A program made the position numbers and the translations under genes. This document shows, in pieces, positions 22,301-36,100 of a stretch of DNA of 64,000 nucleotides. The notes below the pieces were generated by a model, which did not search any database, had not been told where the DNA came from, and worked only from the letters and a program-made list of their open reading frames with translations. The number at the start of each line of letters is the position of its first letter. Position 1 is the stretch's first letter. The stretch is from Marthasterias glacialis (lineage: Eukaryota > Echinodermata > Asteroidea > Forcipulatida > Asteriidae), in the NCBI GenBank assembly GCA_911728455.2, contig OU452229.1, forward strand, positions 11,820,878-11,884,877. The letters run 5' to 3'.

Positions 22301-23750
22301 TTGGCTATTATTGACGTACACACAGCATGGCCGTATGCACTGGACATCATCGGGGTGTCCTCACTCCGCGGTCCCTGGCATCCTCCCTGTTTATCCCAAA
22401 CCCCCAAGACCGGCATTTTCGGAAAGCCCATGAGCAGGGCTTTCCAACAGTGTCAGACTTGTCAGTTTCCCGCCAATACTTTGGGAGATAAAGTCGTTGC
22501 TAAGTCTTGTTTTCATTCTGTTACAGCTTCGTGTACAAAAGTGCCATTAGACAGGCGTTTGAAGCGCATTCGGAGCAGCCCCGCTCCCTGGTGGTTTCAA
22601 GACGGAAGATGGCCCTGGATGGCCAGGAAAACCAGATTTTCGGATGCAGGACTATGGCAGCTACCTGCAGGTACAATAAATTTCTCTCTAGCCCCATTAT
22701 TTCTGGATTTATTGGCCGTGGTGCAGCCGACTTCTTTTTTCGGCGTTTTTTCGCTGGCTTCGGTCCAGCACATATGTAGTTGCCTTGGCTATTGTTGACG
22801 TACACACAGCATGGCCGTATGCACTGGACATCATCGGGGTGTCCTCACTCCGCGGTCCCTGGCATCCTCCCTGTTTATCCCAAACCCCAAGACCGGCATT
22901 TTCGGAAAGCACATGAGCAGGGCTTTCCAACAGTGTCAGGCTTGTCAGTTTCCCGCCAATACTTTGGGAGATAGAGCCGTTGCTAAGTCTTGTTTTCATC
23001 TGTTACAGCTTCGTGTACAAAAGTGCCATTAGACAGGCGTTTGAAGTGCATTCGGAGCAGCCCTGCTCCCTGGTGGTTTCAATACGGAAGATGGCCCTGG
23101 CTGGCCGGGAAAACCAGATTTGCGGATGCAGGACTATGGCAGCTACCTGCAGGTACAATAAATTTCTCTCTAGCCCCATTATTTCTGGATTTATTGGCCG
23201 TGGCGCAGCCGACTTCTATTTTCAGCGTTTTTTTGCTGGCTTCGGTCCAGCACACATGTAGTTGCCTTGGCTATTGTTGACGTACACACAGCATGGCCGT
23301 ATGCACTGGACATCATCGGGGTGTCCTCACTCCGCGGTCCCTGGCATCCTCCCTGTTTATCCAAAACCCCCAAGACCGGCATTTTCGGAAAGCCCATGAG
23401 CAGGGCTTTCCAACAGTGTCAGACTTGTCAGTTTCCCGCCAATACTTTGGGAGATAAAGCCGTTGCTAAGTCTTGTTTTCATTCTGTTACAGCTTCGTGT
23501 ACAAAAGTGCCATTAGACAGGCGTTTGAAGCGCATTCGGAGCAGCCCCGCTCCCTGGTGGTTTCAAGACGGAAGATGGCCCTGGATGGCCAGGAAAACCA
23601 GATTTTCGGATGCAGGACTATGGCAGCTACCTGCAGGTGCAATAAATTTCTCTCTAGCCCCATTATTTCTGGATTTATTGGCCGTGGTGCAGCCGACTTC
23701 TTTTTTCGGCGTTTTTTCGCTGGCTTCGGTCCAGCACATATGTAGTTGCC

Positions 23751-24181
23751 TTGGCTATTGTTGACGTACACACAGGATCCTCCCTGTTTATCCCAAACCC
23801 CCAAGACCGGCATTTTCGGAAAGCACATGAGCAGGGCTTTCCAACAGTGTCAGACTTGTCAGTTTCCCGCCAATACTTTGGGAGATAGAGCCGTTGCTAA
23901 GTCTTGTTTTCATTCTGTTACAGCTTCGTGTACAAAAGTGCCCTTAGACAGGCGTTTGAATTACATTCGGAGCAGCCCTGCTCCCTGGTGGTTTCAAGAC
24001 GGAAGATGGCCCTGGCTGGCCGGGAAAACCAGATTTTCGGATGCAGGACTATGGCAGCGACCTGCAGGTACAAGAAATTTCTCTCTAGCCCCAGTATTTC
24101 TGGATTTATTGGCCGTGGCGCAGCCGACTACTTTTTGCGGCGTTTTTTTGCTGGCTTCGGTCCAGCACACATGTAGTTGCC
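23751..24181. repeat. Monomer with 53-bp deletion and BamHI-type site (431 bp)
   Basis: GTACACACAG runs straight into GATCCTCCCTG, with 53 bp missing that include CATGGCCG and the CCGCGG site. In normal units the lost segment lies between two GCAT copies. A C to G change next to the join makes GGATCC at 23775-23780. It also carries CCCTTAGAC and GAATTACATTCGG, seen in the other deleted copies. Confidence 0.9.
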
Positions 24182-24664
24182 TTGGCTATTATTGACGTAC
24201 ACACATCATGGCCGTATGCACTGGACATCATCGGGGTGTCCTCACTCCGCGGTCCCTGGCATCCTCCCTGTTTATCCCAAACCCCAAGACCGGCATTTTC
24301 GGAAAGCCCATGAGCAGGGCTTTCCAACAGTGTCAGGCTTGTCAGTTTCCCGCCAATACTTTGGGAGATAGAGCCGTTGCTATGTCTTATTTTCATTCTG
24401 TTACAGCTTCGTGTACAAAAGTGCCATTAGACAGGCGTTTGAAGTGCATTCGGAGCAGCCCCGCTCCCTGGTGGTTTCAAGACGGAAGATGGCCCTGGAT
24501 GGCCAGGAAAACCAGATTTTCGGATGCAGGACTATGGCAGCTACCTGCAGGTACAATAAATTTCTCTCTAGCCCCATTATTTCTGGATTTATTGGCCGTG
24601 GTGCAGCCGACTTCTTTTTTCGGCGTTTTTTCGCTGGCTTCGGTCCAGCACATATGTAGTTGCC

Positions 24665-25094
24665 TTGGCTATTGTTGACGTACACACAGGATCCTCCCTG
24701 TTTATCCCAAACCCCCAAGACCGGCATTTTCGGAAAGCACATGAGCAGGGCTTTCCAACAGTGTCAGACTTGTCAGTTTCCCGCCAATACTTTGGGAGAT
24801 AGAGCCGTTGCTAAGTCTTGTTTTCATTCTGTTACAGCTTCGTGTACAAAAGTGCCCTTAGACAGGCGTTTGAATTACATTCGGAGCAGCCCTGCTCCCT
24901 GTTTTTTCAAGACGGAAGATGGCCCTGGCTGGCCGGGAAAACCAGATTTTCGGATGCAGGACTATGGCAGCGACCTGCAGGTACAAGAAATTTCTCTCTA
25001 GCCCCAGTATTTCTGGATTTATTGGCCGTGGCGCAGCCGACTACTTTTTGCGGCGTTTTTTTGCTGGCTTCGGTCCAGCACACATGTAGTTGCC
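24665..25094. repeat. Monomer with 53-bp deletion, second copy (430 bp)
   Basis: The same deletion and GGATCC (24689-24694) as at 23751, carried here by the nested 913-bp duplication. It is one base shorter because CTGGTGGTTTCAAG is replaced by CTGTTTTTTCAAG near 24,900, a change private to this copy. Confidence 0.9.
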
Positions 25095-26545
25095 TTGGCT
25101 ATTATTGACGTACACACATCATGGCCGTATGCACTGGACATCATCGGGGTGTCCTCACTCCGCGGTCCCTGGCATCCTCCCTGTTTATCCCAAACCCCAA
25201 GACCGGCATTTTCGGAAAGCCCATGAGCAGGGCTTTCCAACAGTGTCAGGCTTGTCAGTTTCCCGCCAATACTTTGGGAGATAGAGCCGTTGCTATGTCT
25301 TATTTTCATTCTGTTACAGCTTCGTGTACAAAAGTGCCATTAGACAGGCGTTTGAAGTGCATTCGGAGCAGCCCTGCTCCCTGGTGGTTTCAATACGGAA
25401 GATGGCCCTGGCTGGCCGGGAAAACCAGATTTGCGGATGCAGGACTATGGCAGCTACCTGCAGGTACAATAAATTTCTCTCTAGCCCCATTATTTCTGGA
25501 TTTATTGGCCGTGGCGCTGCCGACTTCTATTTTCAGCGTTTTTTTGCTGGCTTCGGTCCAGCACACATGTAGTTGCCTTGGCTATTATTGACGTACACAC
25601 ATCATGGCCGTATGCACTGGACATCATCGGGGTGTCCTCACTCCGCGGTCCCTGGCATCCTCCCTGTTTATCCCAAACCCTCACGACCGGCATTTTCGGA
25701 AAGCCCATGAGCAGGGCTTTCCAACAGTGTCAGACTTGTCAGTTTCCCGCCAATACTTTGGGAGATAGAGCCGTTGCTAAGTCTTGTTTTCATTCTGTTA
25801 CAGCTTCGTGTAAAAAAGTGCCGTTAGACAGGCGTTTGAAGTGCATTCGGAGCAGCCCTGCTCCCTGGTGGTTTCAAGACGGAAGATGGCCCTGGCTGGC
25901 CGGGAAAACCAGATTTTCGGATGCAGGACTATGGCAGCTACCTACAGGTACAAGAAATTTCTCTCTAGCCCCAGTATTTCTGGATTTATTGGCCGTGGCG
26001 CAGCCGACTTCTATTTTCAGCGTTTTTTTGCTGGCTTCGGTCCAGCACACATGTAGTTGCCTTGGCTATTGTTGACGTACACACAGCATGGCCGTATGCA
26101 CTGGACATCATCGGGGTGTCCTCACTCCGCGGTCCCTGGCATCCTCCCTGTTTATCCAAAACCCCCAAGACCGGCATTTTCGGAAAGCCCATGAGCAGGG
26201 CTTTCCAACAGTGTCAGACTTGTCAGTTTCCCGCCAATACTTTGGGAGATAAAGCCGTTGCTAAGTCTTGTTTTCATTCTGTTACAGCTTCGTGTACAAA
26301 AGTGCCATTAGACAGGCGTTTGAAGCGCATTCGGAGCAGCCCTGCTCCCTGGTGGTTTCAAGACGGAAGATGGCCCTGGCTGGCCGGGAAAACCAGATTT
26401 TCGGATGCAGGACTATGGCAGCGACCTGCAGGTACAAGAAATTTCTCTCTAGCCCCAGTATTTCTGGATTTATTGGCCGTGGCGCTGCCGACTACTTTTT
26501 GGGGCGTTTTTTTGGTGGCTTCGGTCCAGCACACATGTAGTTGCC

Positions 26546-28910
26546 TTGGCTATTATTGACATACACACAGCATGGCCGTATGCACTGGACATCATCGGGG
26601 TGTCCTCACTCCGCGGTCCCTGGCATCCTCCCTGTTTATCCCAAACCCCCAAGACCGGCATTTTCGGAAAGCCCATGAGCAGGGCTTTCCAACAGTGTCA
26701 GACTTGTCAGTTTCCCGCCAATACTTTGGGAGATAAAGTCGTTGCTAAGTCTTGTTTTCATTCTGTTACAGCTTCGTGTACAAAAGTGCCATTAGACAGG
26801 CGTTTGAAGCGCATTCGGAGCAGCCCCGCTCCCTGGTGGTTTCAAGACGGAAGATGGCCCTGGATGGCCAGGAAAACCAGATTTTCGGATGCAGGACTAT
26901 GGCAGCTACCTGCAGGTACAATAAATTTCTCTCTAGCCCCATTATTTCTGGATTTATTGGCCGTGGTGCAGCCGACTTCTTTTTTCGGCGTTTTTTCGCT
27001 GGCTTCGGTCCAGCACATATGTAGTTGCCTTGGCTATTGTTGACGTACACACAGCATGGCCGTATGCACTGGACATCATCGGGGTGTCCTCACTCCGCGG
27101 TCCCTGGCATCCTCCCTGTTTATCCCAAACCCCAAGACCGGCATTTTCGGAAAGCACATGAGCAGGGCTTTCCAACAGTGTCAGGCTTGTCAGTTTCCCG
27201 CCAATACTTTGGGAGATAGAGCCGTTGCTAAGTCTTGTTTTCATTCTGTTACAGCTTCGTGTACAAAAGTGCCATTAGACAGGCGTTTGAAGTGCATTCG
27301 GAGCAGCCCTGCTCCCTGGTGGTTTCAATACGGAAGATGGCCCTGGCTGGCCGGGAAAACCAGATTTGCGGATGCAGGACTATGGCAGCTACCTGCAGGT
27401 ACAATAAATTTCTCTCTAGCCCCATTATTTCTGGATTTATTGGCCGTGGCGCAGCCGACTTCTATTTTCAGCGTTTTTTTGCTGGCTTCGGTCCAGCACA
27501 CATGTAGTTGCCTTGGCTATTGTTGACGTACACACAGCATGGCCGTATGCACTGGACATCATCGGGGTGTCCTCACTCCGCGGTCCCTGGCATCCTCCCT
27601 GTTTATCCAAAACCCCCAAGACCGGCATTTTCGGAAAGCCCATGAGCAGGGCTTTCCAACAGTGTCAGACTTGTCAGTTTCCCGCCAATACTTTGGGAGA
27701 TAAAGCCGTTGCTAAGTCTTGTTTTCATTCTGTTACAGCTTCGTGTACAAAAGTGCCATTAGACAGGCGTTTGAAGCGCATTCGGAGCAGCCCCGCTCCC
27801 TGGTGGTTTCAAGACGGAAGATGGCCCTGGATGGCCAGGAAAACCAGATTTTCGGATGCAGGACTATGGCAGCTACCTGCAGGTACAATAAATTTCTCTC
27901 TAGCCCCATTATTTCTGGATTTATTGGCCGTGGTGCAGCCGACTTCTTTTTTCGGCGTTTTTTCGCTGGCTTCGGTCCAGCACATATGTAGTTGCCTTGG
28001 CTATTGTTGACGTACACACAGGATCCTCCCTGTTTATCCCAAACCCCCAAGACCGGCATTTTCGGAAAGCACATGAGCAGGGCTTTCCAACAGTGTCAGA
28101 CTTGTCAGTTTCCCGCCAATACTTTGGGAGATAGAGCCGTTGCTAAGTCTTGTTTTCATTCTGTTACAGCTTCGTGTACAAAAGTGCCCTTAGACAGGCG
28201 TTTGAATTACATTCGGAGCAGCCCTGCTCCCTGGTGGTTTCAAGACGGAAGATGGCCCTGGCTGGCCGGGAAAACCAGATTTTCGGATGCAGGACTATGG
28301 CAGCGACCTGCAGGTACAAGAAATTTCTCTCTAGCCCCAGTATTTCTGGATTTATTGGCCGTGGCGCAGCCGACTACTTTTTGCGGCGTTTTTTTGCTGG
28401 CTTCGGTCCAGCACACATGTAGTTGCCTTGGCTATTATTGACGTACACACATCATGGCCGTATGCACTGGACATCATCGGGGTGTCCTCACTCCGCGGTC
28501 CCTGGCATCCTCCCTGTTTATCCCAAACCCCAAGACCGGCATTTTCGGAAAGCCCATGAGCAGGGCTTTCCAACAGTGTCAGGCTTGTCAGTTTCCCGCC
28601 AATACTTTGGGAGATAGAGCCGTTGCTATGTCTTATTTTCATTCTGTTACAGCTTCGTGTACAAAAGTGCCATTAGACAGGCGTTTGAAGTGCATTCGGA
28701 GCAGCCCTGCTCCCTGGTGGTTTCAATACGGAAGATGGCCCTGGCTGGCCGGGAAAACCAGATTTGCGGATGCAGGACTATGGCAGCTACCTGCAGGTAC
28801 AAGAAATTTCTCTCTAGCCCCATTATTTCTGGATTTATTGGCCGTGGCGCTGCCGACTTCTATTTTCAGCGTTTTTTTGCTGGCTTCGGTCCAGCACACA
28901 TGTAGTTGCC
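26546..28910. repeat. Higher-order block, copy 2 (5 monomers)
   Basis: Units start at 26546, 27030, 27513, 27997 and 28428, pairing with those at 22301, 22785, 23267, 23751 and 25095 of copy 1. It carries a single 53-bp-deleted unit and no nested duplication. After it, the unit at 28911 pairs with the one at 26062; both share TTTTTGGGGCG and TTTGGTGGC. Confidence 0.85.
27997..28427. repeat. Monomer with 53-bp deletion, third copy (431 bp)
   Basis: The same join as at 23751, with GGATCC at 28021-28026, in the matching place of the second higher-order copy. The three copies trace to one deletion event multiplied by later duplication. Confidence 0.9.
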
Positions 28911-31900
28911 TTGGCTATTATTGACGTACACACATCATGGCCGTATGCACTGGACATCATCGGGGTGTCCTCACTCCGCGGTCCCTGGCATCCTCCCTGT
29001 TTATCCAAAACCCCCAAGACCGGCATTTTCGGAAAGCCCATGAGCAGGGCTTTCCAACAGTGTCAGACTTGTCAGTTTCCCGCCAATACTTTGGGAGATA
29101 AAGCCGTTGCTAAGTCTTGTTTTCATTCTGTTACAGCTTCGTGTACAAAAGTGCCATTAGACAGGCGTTTGAAGCGCATTCGGAGCAGCCCTGCTCCCTG
29201 GTGGTTTCAAGACGGAAGATGGCCCTGGCTGGCCGGGAAAACCAGATTTTCGGATGCAGGACTATGGCAGCGACCTGCAGGTACAAGAAATTTCTCTCTA
29301 GCCCCAGTATTTCTGGATTTATTGGCCGTGGCGCTGCCGACTACTTTTTGGGGCGTTTTTTTGGTGGCTTCGGTCCAGCACACATGTAGTTGCCTTGGCT
29401 ATTATTGACATACACACATCATGGCCGTATGCACTGGACATCATCGGGGTGTCCTCACTCCGCGGTCCCTGGCATCCTCCCTGTTTATCCCAAACCCCAA
29501 GACCGGCATTTTCGGAAAGCACATGAGCAGAGCTTTCCAACAGTGTCAGGCTTGTCAGTTTCCCGCCAATACTTTGGGAGATAGAGCCGTTGCTAAGTCT
29601 TGTTTTCATTCTGTTACAGCTTCGTGTACAAAAGTGCCATTAGACAGGCGTTTGAATTACATTCGGAGCAGCCCTGCTCCCTGGTGGTTTCAATACGGAA
29701 GATGGCCCTGGCTGGCCGGGAAAACCAGATTTGCGGATGCAGGACTATGGCAGCTACCTGCAGGTACAATAAATTTCTCTCTAGCCCCATTATTTCTGGA
29801 TTTATTGGCCGTGGCGCTGCCGACTACTATTTTCAGCGTTTTTTTGCTGGCTTCGGTCCAGCACACATGTAGTTGCCTTGGCTATTATTGACGTACACAC
29901 ATCATGGCCGTATGCACTGGACATCATCGGGGTGTCCTCACTCCGCGGTCCCTGGCATCCTCCCTGTTTATCCCAAACCCCCAAGACCGGCATTTTCGGA
30001 AAGCACATGAGCAGGGCTTTCCAACAGTGTCAGACTTGTCAGTTTCCCGCCAATACTTTGGGAGATAGAGCCGTTGCTAAGTCTTGTTTTCATTCTGTTA
30101 CAGCTTCGTGTACAAAAGTGCCCTTAGACAGGCGTTTGAATTACATTCGGAGCAGCCCTGCTCCCTGGTGGTTTCAAGACGGAAGATGGCCCTGGCTGGC
30201 CGGGAAAACCAGATTTTCGGATGCAGGACTATGGCAGCGACCTGCAGGTACAAGAAATTTCTCTCTAGCCCCAGTATTTCTGGATTTATTGGCCGTGGCG
30301 CAGCCGTTTACTTTTTGCGGCGTTTTTTTGCTGGCTTCGGTCCAGCACACATGTAGTTGCCTTGGCTATTATTGACGTACACACATCATGGCCGTATGCA
30401 CTGGACATCATCGGGGTGTCCTCACTCCGCGGTCCCTGGCATCCTCCCTGTTTATCCCAAACCCCAAGACCGGCATTTTCGGAAAGCACATGAGCAGGGC
30501 TTTCCAACAGTGTCAGGCTTGTCAGTTTCCCGCCAATAATTTGGGAGATAGAGCCGTTGCTATGTCTTATTTTCATTCTGTTACAGCTTCGTGTACAAAA
30601 GTGCCATTAGACAGGCGTTTGAAGTGCATTCGGAGCAGCCCTGCTCCCTGGTGGTTTCAATACGGAAGATGGCCCTGGCTGGCCGGGAAAACCAGATTTG
30701 CGGATGCAGGACTATAGCAGCTACCTGCAGGTACAATAAATTTCTCTCTAGCCCCATTATTTCTGGATTTATTGGCCGTGGCGCTGCCGACTTCTATTTT
30801 CAGCGTTTTTTTGCTGGCTTCGGTCCAGCACACATGTAGTTGCCTTGGCTATTATTGACGTACACACATCATGGCCGTATGCACTGGACATCATCGGGGT
30901 GTCCTCACTCCGCGATCCCTGGCATCTTCCCTGTTTATCCCAAACCCCCACGACCGGCATTTTCGGAAAGCCCATGAGCAGGGCTTTCCAACAGTGTCAG
31001 ACTTGTCAGTTTCCCGCCAATACTTTGGGAGATAGAGCCGTTGCTAAGTCTTGTTTTCATTCTGTCAAAGCTTCGTGTAAAAAAGTGCCATTAGACAGGC
31101 GTTTGAAGTGCATTCGGAGCAGCCCTGCTCCCTGGTGGTTTCAAGACGGAAGATGGCCCTGGCTGGCCGGGAAAACCAGATTTTCGGATGCAGGACTATG
31201 GCAGCTACCTACAGGTACAAGAAATTTCTCTCTAGCCCCAGTATTTCTGGATTTATTGGCCGTGGCGCAGCCGACTTCTATTTTCAGCGTTTTTTTTGCT
31301 GGCTTCGGTCCAGCACACATGTAGTTGCCTTGGCTATTGTTGACGTACACACAGCATGGCCGTATGCACTGGACATCATCGGGGTGTCCTCACTCCGCGG
31401 TCCCTGGCATCCTCCCTGTTTATCCAAAACCCCCAAGACCGGCATTTTCGGAAAGCCCATGAGCAGGGCTTTCCAACAGTGTCAGACTTGTCAGTTTCCC
31501 GCCATTACTTTGGGAGATAAAGCCGTTGCTAAGTCTTGTTTTCATTCTGTTACAGCTTCGTGTACAAAAGTGCCATTAGACAGGCGTTTGAAGCGCATTC
31601 GGAGCAGCCCTGCTCCCTGGTGGTTTCAAGACGGAAGATGGCCCTGGCTGGCCGGGAAAACCAGATTTTCGGATGCAGGACTATGGCAGCGACCTGCAGG
31701 TACAAGAAATTTCTCTCTAGCCCCAGTATTTCTGGATTTATTGGCCGTGGCGCTGCCGACTACTTTTTGCGGCGTTTTTTTGCTGGCTTCGGTCCAGCAC
31801 ATATGTAGTTGCCTTGGCTATTGTTGACGTACACACAGCATGGCCGTATGCACTGGACATCATCGGGGTGTCCTCACTCCGCGGTCCCTGGCATCCTCCT

Positions 31901-33179
31901 TGTTTATCCCAAACCCCCAAGACTGGCATTTTCGGAAAGCCCATGAGCAGGGCTTTCCAACAGTGTCAGACTTGTCAGTTTCCCGCCAATACTTTGGGAG
32001 ATAAAGCCGTTGCTAAGTCTTGTTTTCATTCTGTTACAGCTTCGTGTACAAAAGTGCCATTAGACAGGCGTTTGAAGCGCATTCGGAGCAGCCCCGCTCC
32101 CTGGTGGTTTCAAGACGGAAGATGGCCCTGGCTGGCCAGGAAAACCAGATTTTCGGATGCAGGACTATGGCAGCTACCTGCAGTTACAAGAAATTTCTCT
32201 CTAGCCCCATTATTTCTGGATTTATTGGCCGTGGTGCAGCCGACTTCTTTTTGCGGCGTTTTTTCCCTGGCTTCGGTCCAGCACATATGTAGTTGCCTTG
32301 GCTATTGTTGACGTACACACAGCATGGCCGTATGCACTGGACATCATCGGGGTGTCCTCACTCCGCGGTCCCTGGCATCCTCCCTGTTTATCCCAAACCC
32401 CCAAGACCGGCATTTTCGGAAAGCACATGAGCAGGGCTTTCCAACAGTGTCATACTTGTCAGTTTCCCGCCAATACTTTGGGAGATAGAGCCGTTGCTAA
32501 GTCTTGTTTTCATTCTGTTACAGCTTCGTGTACAAAAGTGCCATTAGACAGGCGTTTGAAGCGCATTCGGAGCAGCCCCGCTCCCTGGTGGTTTCAAGAC
32601 GGAAGATGGCCCTGGCTGGCCGGGAAAACCAGATTTTCGGATGCAAGACTATAGCAGCTACCTACAGGTAGAAGAAATTTCTCTCTAGCCCCAGTATTTC
32701 TGGATTTATTGGCCGTGGCGCAGCTGACTACTTTTTGCGGCGTTTTTTTGCTGGCTTCGGTCCAGCACACATGTAGTTGCCTTGGCTATTATTGACGTAC
32801 ACACATCATGGCCGTATGCACTGGACATCATCGGGGTGTCCTCACTCCGCGGTCCCTGGCATCCTCCCTGTTTATCCCATACCCCCAAGACCGGCATTTT
32901 CGGAAAGCACATGAGCAGGGCTTTCCAACAGTGTCAGACTTGTCAGTTTCCCGCCAATACTTTGGGAGATAGAGCCGTTGCTAAGTCTTGTTTTCATTCT
33001 GTTACAGCTTCGTGTACAAAAGTGCCATTAGACAGGCGTTTGAAGCGCATTCGGAGCAGCCCTGCTCCCTGGTGGTTTCAAGACGGAAGATGGCCCTGGC
33101 TGGCCGGGAAAACCAGATTTTCGGATGCAAGACTATAGCAGCTACCTACAGATACAAGAAATTTGTTTCTAGCCCCAGT
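28911..33179. repeat. Block 8: mixed monomers
   Basis: Units start at 28911, 29395, 29878, 30362, 30845, 31330, 31814, 32298 and 32782. The CAGCGACCTGCAGG variant is in 28911, 29878 and 31330. The unit at 29878 is a full-length relative of the 53-bp-deleted units (same CCCTTAGAC and GAATTACATTCGG), so it may resemble their ancestor. The unit at 30362 has GACTATAGCAG with CTGCAGG, a mixed state. The unit at 30845 has CTGTCAAAGC where others have CTGTTACAGC and is 485 bp from an extra T. Confidence 0.82.
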
Positions 33180-36100
33180 ATTTCTGGATTTATTGGCCGT
33201 GGTGCAGCCGACTACTTTTTGCGGCGTTTTTTCGCTGGCTTCGGTCCAGCACACATGTAGTTGCCTTGGCTATTGTTGACGTACACACAGCATGGCCGTA
33301 TGCACTGGACATCATCGGGGTGTCCACACTCCGCGGTCCCTGGCATCCTCCCTGTTTATCCCAAACCCCCAAGACCGGCATTTTCGGAAAGCCCATGAGC
33401 AGGGCTTTCCAACAGTGTCAGACTTGTCAGTTTCCCGCCAATACTTTGGGAGATAGAGCCGTTGCTAAGTCTTGTTTTCATTCTGTTACAGCTTCGTGTA
33501 CAAAAGTGCCATTAGACAGGCGTTTGAAGCGCATTCGGAGCAGCCCCGCTCCCTGGTGGTTTCAAGACGGAAGATGGCCCTGGCTGGCCAGGAAAACCAG
33601 ATTTTCGGATGCAGGACTATAGCAGCTACCTGCAGGTACAAGAAATTTCTCTCTAGCCCCATTATTTCTGGATTTATTGGCCGTGGCGCTGCCGACTTCT
33701 ATTTTCAGTGTTTTTTGCTGGCTTCGGTCCAGCACACATGTAGTTGCCTTGGCTATTGTTGACGTACACACAGCATGGCCGTATGCACTGGACATCATCG
33801 GGGTGTCCTCACTCCGCGGTCCCTGGCATCCTCCCTGTTTATCCCAAACCCCCAAGACCGGCATTTTCGGAAAGCCCATGAGCAGGGCTTTCCAACAGTG
33901 TCAGCTTTGTCAGTTTCCCGCCATTACTTTGGGAGATAGAGCCGTTGCTCAGTCTTGTTTTCATTCTGTTACAGCTTCGTGTACAAAAGTGCCATTAGAC
34001 AGGCGTTTCAAGCGCATTCGGAGCAGCCCCGCTCCCTGGTGGTTTCAAGACGGAAGATGGCCCTGGTTGGCCGGGAAAACCAGATTTTCGGATGCAGGAC
34101 TATGGCAGCTACCTGCAGGTACAAGAAATTTCTCTCTAGCCCCATTATTTCTGGATTTATTGGCCGTGGCGCTGCCGACTTTTATTTTCAGCATTTTTTT
34201 GCTGGCTTCGGTCCAGCACACATGTAGTTGCCTTGGCTATTGTTGACGTACACACAGCATGGCCGTGTTCACTGGACATCATCGGGGTGTCCTCACTCCG
34301 CGGTCCCTGGCACCCCCCCTGTTTATCCCAAACCCCCAAGACCGGCATTTTCGGAAAGCACATGACCAGGGCTTTCCAACAGTGTCAGACTTGTCAGTTT
34401 CCCGCCAATACCTCGGGAGATAGAGCCGTTGCTAAGTCTTGTTTTCATTCTATTACAGCTTCGTGTACAAAAGTGCCATTAGACAGGCGTTTGAAGCGCA
34501 TTCGGAGCAGCCCTGCTCCCTGGTGGTTTCAAGACGGAAGATAGCCCTGGCTGGCCGGGAAAACCAGATTTTCGGATGCAAGACTATAGCAGCTACCTAC
34601 AGGTACAAGAAATTTGTTTCTAGCCCCAATATTTCTGGATTTATTGGCCGTGGTGCAGCCGACTACTTTTTGCGGCGTTTTTTTGCTGGCTTCGGTCCAG
34701 CACACATGTAGTTGCCTTGGCTATTGTTGACGTACACACATCATGGCCGTATGCACTGGACATCATCGGGTTGTCCTCACTCCGCGGTCCCTGGCATCCT
34801 CCCTGTTTATCCCAAACCCCCAAGACCGGCATTTTCGAAAAGCACATGAGCAGGGCTTTCCAACAGTGTCAGACTTGTCAGTTTCCCGCCAATAATTTGG
34901 GAGATAGAGCCGTTGCTAAGTCTTGTTTTCATTCTGTTACAGCTTCGTGTACAAAAGTGCCATTAGACAGGCGTTTGAAGCGCATTGGGAGCAGCCCCGC
35001 TCCCTGGTGGTTTCAAGACGGAAGATGGCCCTGGCTGGCCAGGAAAACCAGATTTTCGGATGCAGGACTATAGCAGCTACCTGCAGGTACAAGAAATTTC
35101 TCTCTAGCCCCATTATTTCTGGATTAATTGGCCGTGGCGCAGCCGACTTCTATTTTCAGCGTTTTTTTGCTGGCTTCGGTCCAGCACACATGTAGTTGCC
35201 TTGGCTATTGTTGACGTACACACAGCATGGCCGTGTTCACTGGACATCATCGGGGTGTCCTCACTCCGCGGTCCCTGGCACCCTCCCTGTTTATCCCAAA
35301 CCCCCAAGACCGGCATTTTCGGAAAGCCCATGAGCAGGGCTTTCCAACAGTGTCAGACTTGTCAGTTTCCCGCCAATACTTTGGGAGATAGAGCCGTTGC
35401 TAAGTCTTGTTTTCATTCTGTTACAGCTTCGTGTACAAAAGTGCCATTAGACAGGCGTTTGAAGCGCATTCGGAGCAGCCCTGCTCCCTGGTGGTTTCAA
35501 GACGGAAGATGGCCCTGGCTGGCCAGGAAAACCAGATTTTCGGATGCAAGACTATAGCAGCTACCTACAGGTACAAGAAATTTCTCTCTAGCCCCAGTAT
35601 TTCTGGATTTATTGGCCGTGGCGCAGCCGACTACTTTTTGCGGCGTTTTTTTGCTGGCTTCGGTCCAGCACACATGTAGTTGCCTTGGCTATTGTTGACG
35701 TACACACATCATGGCCGTATGCACTGGACATCATCGGGGTGTCCTCACTCCGCGGTCCCTGGCATCCTCACTGTTTATCCCAAACCCCAAGACCGGCATT
35801 TTCAGAAAGCACATGAGCAGGGCTTTCCAACAGTGTCAGGCTTGTCAGTTTCCCGCCATTACTTTGGGAGATAGAGCCGTTGCTAAGTCTTGTTTTCATT
35901 CTGTTACAGCTTCGTGTACAAAAGTGCCATTAGACAGGCGTTTGAAGCGCATTCGGAGCAGCCCCGCTCCCTGGTGGTTTCAAGACGGAAGATGGCCCTG
36001 GTTGGCCAGGAAAACCAGATTTTCGGATGCAGGATTATGGCAGCTACCTACAGGTAGAAGAAATTTCTCTCTAGCCCCAGTATTTCTGGATTTATTGGCC

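Larger units (their letters stand above)
22301..26545. repeat. Higher-order block, copy 1 (9 monomers, 4,245 bp)
   Basis: Units start at 22301, 22785, 23267, 23751, 24182, 24665, 25095, 25578 and 26062. The first part, to about 24,460, matches 26546 onward at an offset of 4,245-4,246 bp, including the rare GATAAAGTCG in the first unit and the 53-bp deletion in the fourth. A nested tandem duplication of 913 bp (about 23,540-24,455 and 24,455-25,368) adds a second deletion-bearing unit that copy 2 lacks. The unit at 22785 has ATTTTCATCTGTT, one T shorter than its partner at 27030. Confidence 0.85.

Noticed and set aside
23751-23781. GGATCC as a cloning junction artefact
   Set aside because: It occurs three times inside larger duplicated blocks with the same 53-bp deletion and linked variants, so a biological origin is more likely.
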